From NCBI RefSeq assembly GCF_024508275.1, contig NZ_CP101989.1, positions 124,001 to 188,000 of the forward strand: a stretch of DNA of 64,000 bases, written 5' to 3'. Origin of the DNA: Cellulomonas wangsupingiae. Lineage in GTDB: Bacteria > Actinomycetota > Actinomycetes > Actinomycetales > Cellulomonadaceae. Below the pieces are notes generated by a model. It saw only the letters and a list, made by a program, of their open reading frames with translations, was not told the origin of the DNA and searched no databases. The position numbers and the translations under genes were made by a program. This document shows, piece by piece, positions 55,928-64,000 of this stretch (position 1 is the stretch's first letter; each line of letters opens with the position of its first letter).

Positions 55928-57250
55928 TCAGCGCAGGGTGCGGTCGAGCTGGGCGAGCCGCGTGTGGGCCCGCAGGTGCGCCGCCGACCCGATCGGGGCG
56001 ACGCGCGCGAGGGTCTGCCAGGCCTGCCAGTCCTCCGCCCCGTCCTCGCTCGCGGTCCAGCGGGCGATGAGGGCCGGATCGCCCGACGCGAGCGTCGCCG
56101 ACCGGAGCTCCTCGCGGACGGCATCGCGCAGCCGCGCGATGCCGGGCGCGGCGGACCGCGGCAGCACGGACCCGGCGTACGCGGACAGCGCAGCGCCGAC
56201 GTCACCGATCGTCAGGGCGTCGCGCACCACGTCGACGTCCGTCTGCAGCGGCGCCGTCAGCCGGTACGGACGGGACTCCGACAGCAGCGGTCCGACCAGC
56301 CGCCGCAGGCGGGAGATCTCCGCACGGACCGTCACCTCGGACAGCTCGCACTCGGACAGCAGGACCGCGAGCTGGTCGCCGCGCAGGCCGGCGGGGTGCT
56401 CGGCGAGCAGCAGGAGGATCTCGGCGTGGCGGCAGGTCAGCCGCCGCCTGCCCGACGGCGTGTGCAGGGTGCCGCCCTGCGTGCCGAGGACGCCGAGCCG
56501 GGCGCCCGGCGGCGCGCCGGCGGAGGCGGTGATGGTCGCCTCGACGGCGGCGACGGTGGCGCGGACGAGCGCGAGCGCCATCCAGGACGCGGCGTCGTCC
56601 CGGCCGGTGACGTCCAGCACGCCCAGCATGCGGCCCTGCGGGTCGTGCACCGGGACGGCCGCGCAGCTCCACGGGTGGACGACGCGCGCCCAGTGCTCGC
56701 TGCCCATGACCTGCAGGGGCCGGCGCGTGGCCAGGGCGGTGCCCAGGGCGTTGGTGCCGACCGAGTCCTCCCGCCACGTGGCGCCCTCCACGAAGCCGAC
56801 GCCGTCGAGCGAGCGGCGCAGGGAGTGGTCGCCGTCGACCCACAGCAGCCGGCCCGTCTCGTCGCTGAGCGCCGCGACCCAGTCGGCCCCGGGCTCGATG
56901 AGCAGGCGCCGGACGATGGGCACGACGCCGGACAGGGGGTGGGACGTCCGCAGCGCGACGAGGTCCGGGCCCACGACCTCGACCGGGGGTGTCGGCAGCT
57001 CGGGGTCGACGCCGACCCGTCGGCTGCGGCGCCACGAGTCGGCGACGACGGGCCGCACCTGACGGCCGGGGTCGTCCCCGGACGCGACGAAACGCTCGTG
57101 GGCGGCACGCACGGCCGAGGCGGGTCGCTCGCCGACCGGCGGGTGGGGCCTGGCCGTCGACCGCTCCGCCACCCGCGCCCCGGGCACCGGTCCGACGCGC
57201 GCGGACCCCTGGGCGGGCCCGCCCTGCGCGGGATGGGCGTGACGGCTCAT
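55928..57250 (-). CDS. GAF-domain transcriptional regulator
   Basis: A 440-residue regulator. A basic N-terminus is followed by a segment RQVRPVVADSWRRSRRVGVDP (about 63-83), typical of the AcoR/GAF activator group, and a GAF domain (about 105-250, including GFVEGATWREDSVGTNALGTAL). The C-terminus (about 275-350) is predicted winged-helix (RHAEILLLLAEHPAGLRGDQLAVLL, TVRAEISRLRRLV). Relatives often control alcohol or aldehyde dehydrogenase genes, none of which is adjacent here. ATG 57250; TACAAT at 57296-57301 (minus strand) is a good -10 box, giving a leader of about 40 bases. Confidence 0.82.
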   Translation of the reverse strand: MSRHAHPAQGGPAQGSARVGPVPGARVAERSTARPHPPVGERPASAVRAAHERFVASGDDPGRQVRPVVADSWRRSRRVGVDPELPTPPVEVVGPDLVALRTSHPLSGVVPIVRRLLIEPGADWVAALSDETGRLLWVDGDHSLRRSLDGVGFVEGATWREDSVGTNALGTALATRRPLQVMGSEHWARVVHPWSCAAVPVHDPQGRMLGVLDVTGRDDAASWMALALVRATVAAVEATITASAGAPPGARLGVLGTQGGTLHTPSGRRRLTCRHAEILLLLAEHPAGLRGDQLAVLLSECELSEVTVRAEISRLRRLVGPLLSESRPYRLTAPLQTDVDVVRDALTIGDVGAALSAYAGSVLPRSAAPGIARLRDAVREELRSATLASGDPALIARWTASEDGAEDWQAWQTLARVAPIGSAAHLRAHTRLAQLDRTLR

Positions 57251-57399
57251 GCTTTCGGACTCTCATCGGGCCGGTGGAACGGGCGGTGCGCGGTCATTGT
57301 AGGGGAAAGCGACGGAGGATCGTGAGGAATGTCACATCGTGTCGGATTCCGAGGGAGCCCGAGCAGTGGTTTGCTGACAGCCTGTGCGACCATGTCAGC

Positions 57400-58005
57400 A
57401 TGCCGAAGATCATCGGGGCCTCGCTGCACGAGCATCGTGAGCAGACCCGCCGTCGTCTGTTCGACGCGCTGTCCACGCTGATGAACGAGCGCGGCTTCGA
57501 CGTGATCACGCTCGCGGACATCGCCGCCGCCGCCGGCGTCGGCCGCACCGCCGTCTACAACCACTTCCCCGACAAGGAGTCGCTGCTCCTCGGGTTCATC
57601 ACGCACGAGACGGAGCAGTACGCCGCCGGTCTGCAGGCGTCGCTCGACGACATCGACGACCCGGTCGAGCAGCTGCGCGCCTACGTCCGCGCGCAGGCGT
57701 CGCTCACCCGCGTCTACCACGTGGCCCCCGGCCCCGAGCTGCGCTCGGTGCTCTCGCGCGGCGCCCAGCAGCGCGTGCGCGAGCACGTCGTGGTCGTCGA
57801 GCAGATCCTGCGGCGCATCCTCGACGCGGGCATCGCGTCCGGCGCCTTCCCGGAGCAGGACCTCGCGACGACGGTCCCGCTCGTCAACGCGTGCCTCACC
57901 GGCCGCGGCCTGCCGGAGGACGGTGCCGACCGTGAGCGCGCCGTCGCCCAGACCGAGGCGTTCGTCCTGCGAGCGGTCGGGGCACTCGTCCCGGTGCCCG
58001 CCTGA
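57400..58005 (+). CDS. TetR family transcriptional regulator
   Basis: A 201-residue repressor-type protein. The N-terminal helix-turn-helix domain (about 12-60) has ITLADIAAAAGVGRTAVYNHFPDKESLLLGFI, standard for TetR. The C-terminal ligand-binding domain is helical and not assigned to a ligand class. It is divergent from the GAF regulator across about 150 bases, so it may act on that region. ATG 57400 has GACCAT six bases upstream, indicating a leaderless transcript. Confidence 0.92.
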   Translation: MPKIIGASLHEHREQTRRRLFDALSTLMNERGFDVITLADIAAAAGVGRTAVYNHFPDKESLLLGFITHETEQYAAGLQASLDDIDDPVEQLRAYVRAQASLTRVYHVAPGPELRSVLSRGAQQRVREHVVVVEQILRRILDAGIASGAFPEQDLATTVPLVNACLTGRGLPEDGADRERAVAQTEAFVLRAVGALVPVPA

Positions 58006-58175
58006 GCGCGGCGCGCAGCGGGCGGCCCGGCGGGCCGGCCCGCGGGGGCCCGCGTCGCCCCGGACCCCGTGACGCGGGGCGCCGTCCCGCCCACCGCGGC
58101 GGTGAGCGCCGCGCCGCGCCGTCGCGCGCACCCTCGACGGCCGTCGAGCTGACGTACCTGCCCGGCCTGCGCGAC

Positions 58176-59204
58176 GTGCTCGTCGACGAGGTCGCCCAGG
58201 TGCTGCCCGCGGCGCGCGACGTGCACGACGTCACCTGCCGCGACGACGCGGTCGGCCTTACCCTGCCCGGGCCCCTGGCGGCCGTCACGGGCCTGCGCAC
58301 CGCGGTCGCCGCCTGGGTCGTCGTCCATCTCGACGTGCCGCGCCCCAAGTCGTTCGCGAGCCCCGAGCACCTGCACCGCGTCGTGGACGCGGTGTACGCC
58401 TCGCTGCGCGTCGCCGGCTCGTCGACGTTCCGGTTCGAGGCTGCCGGTGCGGACTCCGCGGTGTTCGCGCGGCTCGCGGGCCTGCTCCACGAGGCGACCG
58501 GGCTGCTGCACGACCCGCAGGACGGTGACCTGGTCGTCCGTGTGCGGCGCGGCCCGCGACGCGGTACCGCCGACCCCGGGTGGGACGTCCTGGTGCGCGT
58601 CGGCCCGCGGCCCCTGTCGGCCCGCGCCTGGCGCGTCGCGGACTTCCCGGGTGCCGCCAACGCGACGATCGCGGCCGCCGTCGCGCGCCTCGCGGGCGTC
58701 CGGCCCGACGACCGCGTGCTCAACCTCATGGCCGGGTCCGGCACGCTGCTCGTCGAGCGGCTGCTCGCCGGGCCCGCCGCGGCGGCCGTCGCCGTCGACC
58801 GGGACGCCGCGGCGCTCGACGCGGCACGTGCGAACCTCGAGGCCGCGCGCCTGCTCGCGCGACCGCCGCGACCCGTCCTGCTCCGCGCCGACGCGACGGA
58901 CCCCGACGCGCTGCGCACGGCCGTGACCGAGCCGCTGGGCGGTGCGGCCGACGTGGTGCTCGCCGACCCGCCGTGGGGCACGCTGCACGGCTCGCACGCG
59001 GACGCCCCGCGCCTGCACGCCGGGCTGCTCCGGGCGGCGCACGCGGTGAGCGCGCCCGGTGCGCGCCTGGTCGTGCTGACGCACGAGGTGAAGGTCATGG
59101 AGCGCGTCGTGCGGGAGGCGGCGGACCTGTGGACGCCGCGCTCGGCGACCCGTGTCTTCGCCAAGGGCCACCACCCGCGGATCCACGTGCTCGACCGGCG
59201 CTGA
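58176..59204 (+). CDS. Class I RNA methyltransferase, THUMP/TrmG10-like; start uncertain
   Basis: At least 342 residues. The N-terminal third resembles the THUMP-like RNA-binding part of tRNA or 23S rRNA guanine-N2 methyltransferases; the catalytic part has the SAM motif VLNLMAGSGTLLVERLL (about 184-200) and the NPPY-type motif as ADPPWGT (about 265-271). The likely reaction is methylation of a guanine in RNA. GTG 58176 is the first usual start codon, but in-frame coding sense continues upstream (VELTYLPGLRDVLVDEV from about 58143) with no ATG, GTG or TTG, so the true start is unclear. Confidence 0.72.
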   Translation: MLVDEVAQVLPAARDVHDVTCRDDAVGLTLPGPLAAVTGLRTAVAAWVVVHLDVPRPKSFASPEHLHRVVDAVYASLRVAGSSTFRFEAAGADSAVFARLAGLLHEATGLLHDPQDGDLVVRVRRGPRRGTADPGWDVLVRVGPRPLSARAWRVADFPGAANATIAAAVARLAGVRPDDRVLNLMAGSGTLLVERLLAGPAAAAVAVDRDAAALDAARANLEAARLLARPPRPVLLRADATDPDALRTAVTEPLGGAADVVLADPPWGTLHGSHADAPRLHAGLLRAAHAVSAPGARLVVLTHEVKVMERVVREAADLWTPRSATRVFAKGHHPRIHVLDRR

Positions 59205-59208
59205 GGGC

Positions 59209-59227
59209 CCGCCGCGCGCCGCGGCGG
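59209..59227 (+). terminator. 8-bp stem hairpin after methyltransferase
   Basis: CCGCCGCG (59209-59216) pairs with CGCGGCGG (59220-59227) around a three-base loop, four bases after the stop codon. Confidence 0.6.
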
Positions 59228-59235
59228 ACCCGCCG

Positions 59236-59354
59236 TGGGAGCCCTACCACCGCCTGAAACGCTTAGCACCCTCGCGTGGCGCGGGGCCAGGCCGCACGGT
59301 GGTCGAGCCCTCGGGCGCCCTGTCGTCCACCGATCGCATCGATGCGATCGGTGG
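59236..59354 (+). promoter_or_regulatory. LPMO control region with three palindromic sites
   Basis: Three elements precede the LPMO gene. TGGGAGCCCTACCA (59236-59249) matches the CebR/CelR operator at 12 of 14 positions. CGCCTGAAACGCTTAGC (59251-59267) resembles a LacI-family half-palindrome and a site at 49036-49050. A perfect 28-bp palindrome with half-site CCACCGATCGCATC spans 59327-59354, ending 48 bases before the start codon. Confidence 0.6.
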
Positions 59355-59402
59355 GCGTGCGCGGACAGGGTCGCCGTACGTCACCGACCCCAGGAGACAC
59401 GT

Positions 59403-60482
59403 ATGCCCACCCGCACCCGGAGCAGGCTCGGCCGCCTCAGTCGGCTGGCCCTGGCCATTCCCCTCGCGCTCGTCGCGACCGGGCTCGTCGCCACGTCGGC
59501 GTCCGCCCACGGCTCCGTCACCGACCCGCCGTCCCGCAACTACGGCTGCTGGGAGCGCTGGGGCGACGACCACCTGAACCCCGCCATGGCGCAGCAGGAC
59601 CCGATGTGCTGGCAGGCGTTCCAGGCCAACCCCAACACCATGTGGAACTGGAACGGCCTGTACCGCGAGGGTGTCGGCGGGCGGCACGAGGCCGTGATCC
59701 CCAGCGGTCAGCTCTGCTCGGGCGGCAGGACGCAGAACGGCCTGTACGCGTCGCTCGACACCCCGGGTGCGTGGACCATGAAGACGGTCCCCACGTCGTT
59801 CAAGCTCACGCTGACCGACGGCGCGAAGCACGGCGCCGACTACATGCGGATCTACGTCTCGAAGGCGGGCTTCGACCCGACCACCGAGGCGCTCGGCTGG
59901 GAGGACCTCGACCTCGTCAAGGAGACCGGCCGCTACGGCACGACGGGGCTGTACGAGACCGACGTGAACCTGTCGGGCCGCTCGGGCCGCGCGGTGCTGT
60001 TCACGATCTGGCAGGCCAGCCACCTCGACCAGCCGTACTACATCTGCTCGGACATCAACATCGGTGGCACGGCGCCGGACCCGACGCCGACCCCGACGCC
60101 GACGCCCACGCCGACCCCCACGCCGACGCCGACCCCCACGCCGACGCCGACCCCCACCCCGACACCGACCCCCACGCCGACGCCCACGCCGACCCCGACG
60201 CCCGGGACCGGTGCGTGCACCGCCACCGTGAAGGCCATCTCCACGTGGTCCGGCGGCTGGCAGGGTGAGGTCACCGTGACGGCCGGCTCGGCCGCGATCA
60301 GCGGCTGGAAGGTCACCGTCGGTGGCGCGACCATCAACCAGGCGTGGAGCAGCTCCCACAGTGGTGGTGTGCTGACCAACGCGGCCTGGAACGGCTCCCT
60401 CGCTGCCGGTGCCAGCACGACGGCCGGCTTCATCGCCTCGGGGGCACCCGGCTCGCTGACGGCCACCTGCGCGACGGCCTGA
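59403..60482 (+). CDS. AA10 lytic polysaccharide monooxygenase with CBM2
   Basis: A 359-residue secreted copper enzyme that oxidatively cleaves crystalline polysaccharide. The signal peptide ends SASA at 35, so mature His1 (His36 here) can form the histidine brace with His143 (in [13 protein letters not shown]). The catalytic domain runs to about 222 with [18 protein letters not shown] and the closing CSDINIGG, like cellulose-active AA10 enzymes of Streptomyces. A linker of about 25 Pro-Thr units follows, then a C-terminal family 2 carbohydrate-binding module with Trp residues in STWSGGWQG and NAAWNG. ATG 59403 has AGGAG seven bases upstream. Cellulose is the likely substrate. Confidence 0.95.
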   Translation: MPTRTRSRLGRLSRLALAIPLALVATGLVATSASAHGSVTDPPSRNYGCWERWGDDHLNPAMAQQDPMCWQAFQANPNTMWNWNGLYREGVGGRHEAVIPSGQLCSGGRTQNGLYASLDTPGAWTMKTVPTSFKLTLTDGAKHGADYMRIYVSKAGFDPTTEALGWEDLDLVKETGRYGTTGLYETDVNLSGRSGRAVLFTIWQASHLDQPYYICSDINIGGTAPDPTPTPTPTPTPTPTPTPTPTPTPTPTPTPTPTPTPTPTPTPGTGACTATVKAISTWSGGWQGEVTVTAGSAAISGWKVTVGGATINQAWSSSHSGGVLTNAAWNGSLAAGASTTAGFIASGAPGSLTATCATA

Positions 60483-60519
60483 CGCACACCTGACCCGCCG
60501 GCAGCACGCCCGGCGGCCG

Positions 60520-60605
60520 CACGACCCCGCGGGAGCACGACCCGCGGGCAGCACGACCCGGTGACGGCCGGGCACAGCCACCCCTCCGGCTGCGCCCGGC
60601 CGTCG
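60520..60605 (+). terminator. Short tandem repeat and strong LPMO terminator
   Basis: A 16-base unit beginning GCACGACCC occurs at 60520, 60536 and (partly) 60552. Next, GACGGCCGGGC (60564-60574) pairs perfectly with GCCCGGCCGTC (60595-60605), with AGCC/GGCT pairing again inside. This is a likely terminator for the LPMO gene. Confidence 0.75.
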
Positions 60606-60621
60606 CACGTCCGGGGCCGGG

Positions 60622-60748
60622 GCGACCAGTGGTCACCGTCGGCCGTCTCCGTGTGACCAGTGGTCACTTGGGGGTGCTGTCGGCGGTGGCAGGTGTCCCC
60701 AGGTGACCAGTGGTCACCGTCGACCGCTCCGCAACGACCACTGGTCAC
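60622..60748. repeat. Four palindromic operator-like sites
   Basis: The 15-base palindrome GTGACCAGTGGTCAC is exact at 60653-60667 and 60703-60717, and present with one or two changes at the outer edge at 60622-60636 and 60734-60748 (centre inverted in the last). Centre-to-centre spacing is 31, 50 and 31 bases, making two pairs. The 44-base pair units resemble each other, suggesting a duplication. The array lies between the LPMO terminator and the NHL gene's promoter. Confidence 0.8.
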
Positions 60749-60805
60749 CGCTCAGCTGGTGGCGGGTGCTGTGCCGAGGGCGTCCTGTCGGCGAGGATGT
60801 CGGCC

Positions 60806-62701
60806 GTGACGTCGACCAGCACCCCCCGCCTGCCCCGCGTCCGCGCCTCCGAGCTGGTCGGGCGCGGCTGGCTCAACACCGGCGGCAAGGACGTGACCCT
60901 CGCCGACCTGCGCGGCAAGGTCGTCGTCCTCGACTTCTGGACGTTCTGCTGCATCAACTGCCTGCACGTCCTGGACGAGCTGCGGGAGATCGAGGCACGG
61001 CACCGCGACGTGCTCGTCATCATCGGCGTGCACTCGCCCAAGTTCGTCCACGAGGCCGACCCGGTGGCGCTCGCGGCCGCGGTCGAGCGGTACGAGGTGC
61101 ACCACCCGGTGCTCGACGACCCCGAGCTGGTGACGTGGCAGGCGTTCACGGCCCGCGCGTGGCCGACGCTCGTCGTCATCGACCCCGAGGGGTACGTCGT
61201 CGCGCAGATGGCCGGCGAGGGCCACGCGCACGCGGTCGAGTCGCTCGTGGGCGAGCTCGTGGCCGAGCACGAGGCGAAGGGCACGCTGCACCGCGGCGAC
61301 GGCCCGTACGTCGCGCCGCAGCCGCAGCCGACGACCCTGCGGTTCCCCGCCGACGCGCTCGAGCTGCCGGGCGGCACGTTCCTCGTCGCCGACGCCGGGC
61401 ACCACGCGCTCACCGAGGTCGCGGCCGACGGCGAGACGCTCGTGCGGCGCATCGGGTCGGGGGACCGCGGCCTGGTCGACGGCGGCCCCGGCGACGCGCG
61501 CCTCAGCGAGCCGAACGGCCTGTGCCTCGTCCCCGACGAGCTGCGGGAGACGCTCGGGTACGACGTGCTCGTCGCGGACACCGTCAACCACGCGCTGCGC
61601 GGCGTGCGGCTGGCCGACGGCCACGTGACGACGGTCGCCGGCACGGGCGAGCAGTACATGGTGGGTGCCGTCGACAACGTCGTCGGCGGTGCGACCGAGA
61701 CCGGCGTCGGCGACCGGTGGGACGCGCGGCAGGTCAAGCTGTCGTCACCGTGGGACGTCGCGTGGTCGCCCGAGCTCGCGGCGTTCGTCGTCGCCATGGC
61801 CGGCCACCACACGCTGTGGGCGTTCGACGCCGTGCAGGGGACGATCACGCACCTGGCCGGGACGATGAACGAGGGCCTGGTCGACGGCGCGCCCGCCGAC
61901 GCCTGGTTCGCGCAGCCGTCGCGGCTGTCGCGCGCGGCGGACGGCCGCCTGTGGCTGGCCGACGCGGAGACGTCGGCGCTGCGGTGGTTCGACCCCGCGG
62001 ACGGAGGCACACGCACCGCCGTCGGGACGGGCCTGTTCGACTTCGGCCACCGCGACGGGCCCGCCGGCCAGGCGCTGTTCCAGCACCCGCTGGGCGTCGC
62101 CGCGCTGCCCGACGGGTCGGTGCTGGTCGCGGACACCTACAACGGTGCGCTGCGCCGCTGGGTCCCCGGGGAGGACGGCGGCGCGGTCTCGACGCTCGCG
62201 ACGGACCTCGCCGAGCCCAGCGCCCTGGTGCTCCCGGCGGGCGACCCGGACCACGTGGTCGTCGTCGAGTCGGCCGCGCACCGGCTCACGCGCGTGCCGT
62301 TGCCCGCGGGTGCGGGCTCCCAGGTCGACGGCGGTGCGCACCGCACGCAGCGCCCGGTGACCGAGCTCGGCACCGACGTCGCGCTCGAGGTCGTCTTCCA
62401 CCCGGCCGCGGGGCAGAAGCTCGACGACCGGTGGGGCCCGTCGACGTCCCTGCAGGTCGCGGCCACGCCGCCGGGACTGCTGCTCGACGGCACCGGCGGC
62501 GACGTCGCGCTCACGCGGACGCTGCGCCTGGACCCGGCGGTCGGCGAGGGCGTCCTGCACGTCACCGCGCGGGCCGCGAGCTGCGACGCCGACCCCGCGA
62601 TCGAGCATCCGGCGTGCCACCTCGCGGCGCAGGACTGGGGCGTGCCGGTGCGCGTCGTCGACGGCGCCGCCGCCGCCCTCGTGCTGCCGCTGCACGGCTG
62701 A
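60806..62701 (+). CDS. NHL-repeat protein with thioredoxin-like domain
   Basis: A 631-residue protein resembling NHLRC2. The first 150 residues are a thioredoxin/TlpA fold with the CxxC motif as FWTFCCINCLHVLDEL, preceded by WLNTGG and VVVLDFW. Residues about 180-520 hold NHL-type beta-propeller strands (TFLVADAGHHALTEV, VLVADTVNHALRGV, PSRLSRAADGRLWLADAE, PLGVAALPDGSVLVADTYNGALRRW). The end is beta-rich. The role of this family is unresolved; redox activity is likely. GTG 60806 has GAGGAT seven bases upstream; ATG 60797 in frame is possible. Four palindromes lie just upstream. Confidence 0.88.
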   Translation: MTSTSTPRLPRVRASELVGRGWLNTGGKDVTLADLRGKVVVLDFWTFCCINCLHVLDELREIEARHRDVLVIIGVHSPKFVHEADPVALAAAVERYEVHHPVLDDPELVTWQAFTARAWPTLVVIDPEGYVVAQMAGEGHAHAVESLVGELVAEHEAKGTLHRGDGPYVAPQPQPTTLRFPADALELPGGTFLVADAGHHALTEVAADGETLVRRIGSGDRGLVDGGPGDARLSEPNGLCLVPDELRETLGYDVLVADTVNHALRGVRLADGHVTTVAGTGEQYMVGAVDNVVGGATETGVGDRWDARQVKLSSPWDVAWSPELAAFVVAMAGHHTLWAFDAVQGTITHLAGTMNEGLVDGAPADAWFAQPSRLSRAADGRLWLADAETSALRWFDPADGGTRTAVGTGLFDFGHRDGPAGQALFQHPLGVAALPDGSVLVADTYNGALRRWVPGEDGGAVSTLATDLAEPSALVLPAGDPDHVVVVESAAHRLTRVPLPAGAGSQVDGGAHRTQRPVTELGTDVALEVVFHPAAGQKLDDRWGPSTSLQVAATPPGLLLDGTGGDVALTRTLRLDPAVGEGVLHVTARAASCDADPAIEHPACHLAAQDWGVPVRVVDGAAAALVLPLHG

Positions 62702-62738
62702 GCGGACCGCGCCGGGGGCGCCGCGTGAGCAGGGGCCG

Positions 62739-64000
62739 TCAGGCGGAGACGTCGTCGACGGCGATCGCGACGAGCGCCCGCAGGGCGGTCAGCACCTGAC
62801 GGCCCGTCGACGCCGCGGCCGCGACTGCGACCTCGACGACCCAGACGTCGCGCTCCAGGGTGAGCATGCGCGTCTCCGACGCGTCGGCCGGGCTGCCGCC
62901 GCGCGCCACCGTCGTGAAGGTCTGCGACCCGGGCATGCGCTCGCGGACCGCCCACGAGTCGCCGCCGAGCGTCTCCGTGGCGGCCGCGGCGAACGCGCAC
63001 AGCCGCGGCACCACGGCGGGGGCCGCAGCACCGATGGCCACCGCACCCCCGGCCGTCAGTCGCCCGACCGCCTGCACGGGGTCGGCGATGGCCGGCATGG
63101 TGCGGGCGCGCGCGCGGGCGCGGCGACGCTTCGCCTGGTACTGGGCCTGGTCGGCACGACGGAACAGGTGCCGCGCCTCGACCGACCCCATCACCGCCGT
63201 CGACGCGATGCCGTACGAGATCGCCGCGCCGTGCGGCAGCGGGAACTTCGCCACCGTCGTCGCCATCGTCGTGGCGACGGTCTCGCGCGGCTGGTCGACG
63301 GTGACGAGGCAGAACTCGTCGCCGCCGATCCGTGCGGCCGTCGCGCCGGGGATCGCGTCCGCGGCGCGCCGCAGCACGTCCGCGACGGCGCGCAGCAGGT
63401 CGTCGCCGGCGTCGTGGCCCAGCTCGTCGTTGACGCGCTTGAGGCCGTCGACGTCGCACATGACGACGCAGGTCTCCCGCCCGGAGGCGAGCGCGGTCTC
63501 CGCCGCCTGGTCCGCGGTGCGACGGTTCGCCAGACCGGTGAGCGGGTCGTCCGCGATGATGTGGCGCATCTGCTGCTCGAGGTCGACGCGGGCGATGGCG
63601 CCGGCGGCGAGAGCGGCCAGCACCTCGGCGGTCGCCACGTCGTCCGCGTGGAACAGGGGGGAGTCGAAGTCCCGCACCACGGTGACCTGGCCCCAGACGG
63701 CGTCGTTCACGACGACGGGCGACGTGAGGGCGGACGCCGCCCCGACCTCGCGCAGCAGCTCGACCTCCACGCGGTCTCCCGCGGTCGTGTCCCCGGGACG
63801 CACGGAGCGGCCGTGCGCGTCGAACGCGTGGGCGACCCAGCTCTCGCGGTTGCGCAGCAGCGCACGCAGGGCCGGTCGCTCGTCGGCGCGGTACGTCGTG
63901 CTGAGGAACTGGTGCCAGCGCGGGTCGTTGCTGGGGGGTTCGAGGTGGACGACGCGGCACGTCTCCTGGGAGATGCGGGCGACGGCGCACGCGTCGGCGC
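62739..64000 (-). CDS. GGDEF-domain diguanylate cyclase with GAF domain, 5' end outside window
   Basis: About 420 codons are present; the N-terminus lies beyond base 64000. A GAF-like sensor part (ending near VVNDAVWGQVTVVRDFDSPLFHADDVATAE) precedes a GGDEF domain with intact active site RIGGDEF and the DDPLTGLANRR entry motif, so synthesis of cyclic di-GMP from GTP is likely. No RxxD inhibitory site is obvious just before the active site. A further region of about 110 residues (to the C-terminus) is Ala-rich and unassigned, perhaps a second GAF-like fold. Reads on the minus strand, convergent with the NHL gene. Confidence 0.9.
   Translation of the reverse strand, partial: ADACAVARISQETCRVVHLEPPSNDPRWHQFLSTTYRADERPALRALLRNRESWVAHAFDAHGRSVRPGDTTAGDRVEVELLREVGAASALTSPVVVNDAVWGQVTVVRDFDSPLFHADDVATAEVLAALAAGAIARVDLEQQMRHIIADDPLTGLANRRTADQAAETALASGRETCVVMCDVDGLKRVNDELGHDAGDDLLRAVADVLRRAADAIPGATAARIGGDEFCLVTVDQPRETVATTMATTVAKFPLPHGAAISYGIASTAVMGSVEARHLFRRADQAQYQAKRRRARARARTMPAIADPVQAVGRLTAGGAVAIGAAAPAVVPRLCAFAAAATETLGGDSWAVRERMPGSQTFTTVARGGSPADASETRMLTLERDVWVVEVAVAAAASTGRQVLTALRALVAIAVDDVSA

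Noticed and set aside
60085..60210. Dense CCGACGCC-type tandem repeat
   Set aside because: This is the Pro-Thr linker of the LPMO, coding for a normal flexible spacer, not a CRISPR array or minisatellite of special interest.

Overview
The window looks like chromosomal DNA of a high-G+C actinobacterium, most likely Cellulomonas or a close relative. The best evidence is a complete GH94 cellobiose phosphorylase (41007-43475). It encodes 822 residues with the catalytic Asp at position 490, matching length and numbering I recall for the Cellulomonas gilvus enzyme. Supporting evidence is a secreted AA10 lytic polysaccharide monooxygenase with a Pro-Thr linker and a CBM2 (59403-60482), a bifunctional-type Dcd, an F420-type (DDN family) nitroreductase, and many starts of the leaderless actinobacterial kind (a NANNNT hexamer six bases before the start codon). 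I see no prophage, insertion sequence, CRISPR array or conjugation gene.

Layout. 1-6100: HrpA helicase (3' end outside the window), a DUF1361 membrane protein, a membrane-lipase fusion and a decayed ABC-F ATPase gene. 6100-13600: YbaK-type deacylase, STAS anti-anti-sigma factor, the sbcD-sbcC exonuclease operon, and an LmeA-like/M50B pair. 13700-19800: IclR regulator, DUF1524 nuclease, amino-acid permease, and an NfeD-like/flotillin pair. 19860-27530: DDN-type oxidoreductase, GH31 glycosidase, S33 peptidase, and the DUF4956-VTC-Cthe_2159 operon. 27750-37700: OmpA-like lipoprotein, a 46-residue membrane protein, a solitary nrdI, an SDR, a secreted M28 peptidase, an ABC-2 exporter operon with its XRE regulator, a VOC protein and an S9 peptidase. 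37750-48860: secreted DUF5648 protein, an unknown gene coupled to dcd, the cellobiose phosphorylase-aldose epimerase pair, three GNAT genes, tRNA-Gly(CCC) and an unknown protein. 49226-55544: a membrane-anchored DUF4352-like protein, a circularly permuted ATP-grasp/alpha-E fusion with a transglutaminase, a paralogue of the dcd-linked unknown gene, an MT0933-like small protein and a DinB-fold protein. 55928-64000: GAF regulator, TetR regulator, RNA methyltransferase, the LPMO, an NHL-repeat thioredoxin-like protein and a GGDEF protein cut by the window edge.

How the genes may work together. The LPMO and cellobiose phosphorylase belong to cellulose use: oxidative attack outside the cell and phosphorolysis of cellobiose inside it, with the epimerase equilibrating sugar anomers. 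Both genes have a 12-of-14 match to the CebR/CelR operator upstream, so a common repressor is plausible. The most unusual non-coding features are four copies of a 15-bp palindrome in two 31-bp-spaced pairs (60622-60748), a perfect 28-bp palindrome before the LPMO (59327-59354), and a possible Arg-rich leader peptide before the cellobiose phosphorylase gene. The most unusual coding observation is an unnamed protein family with two members in the window, one coupled to dcd and one ending three bases from the transglutaminase gene. Most genes face alternating directions, and strong GC hairpins separate many convergent pairs.
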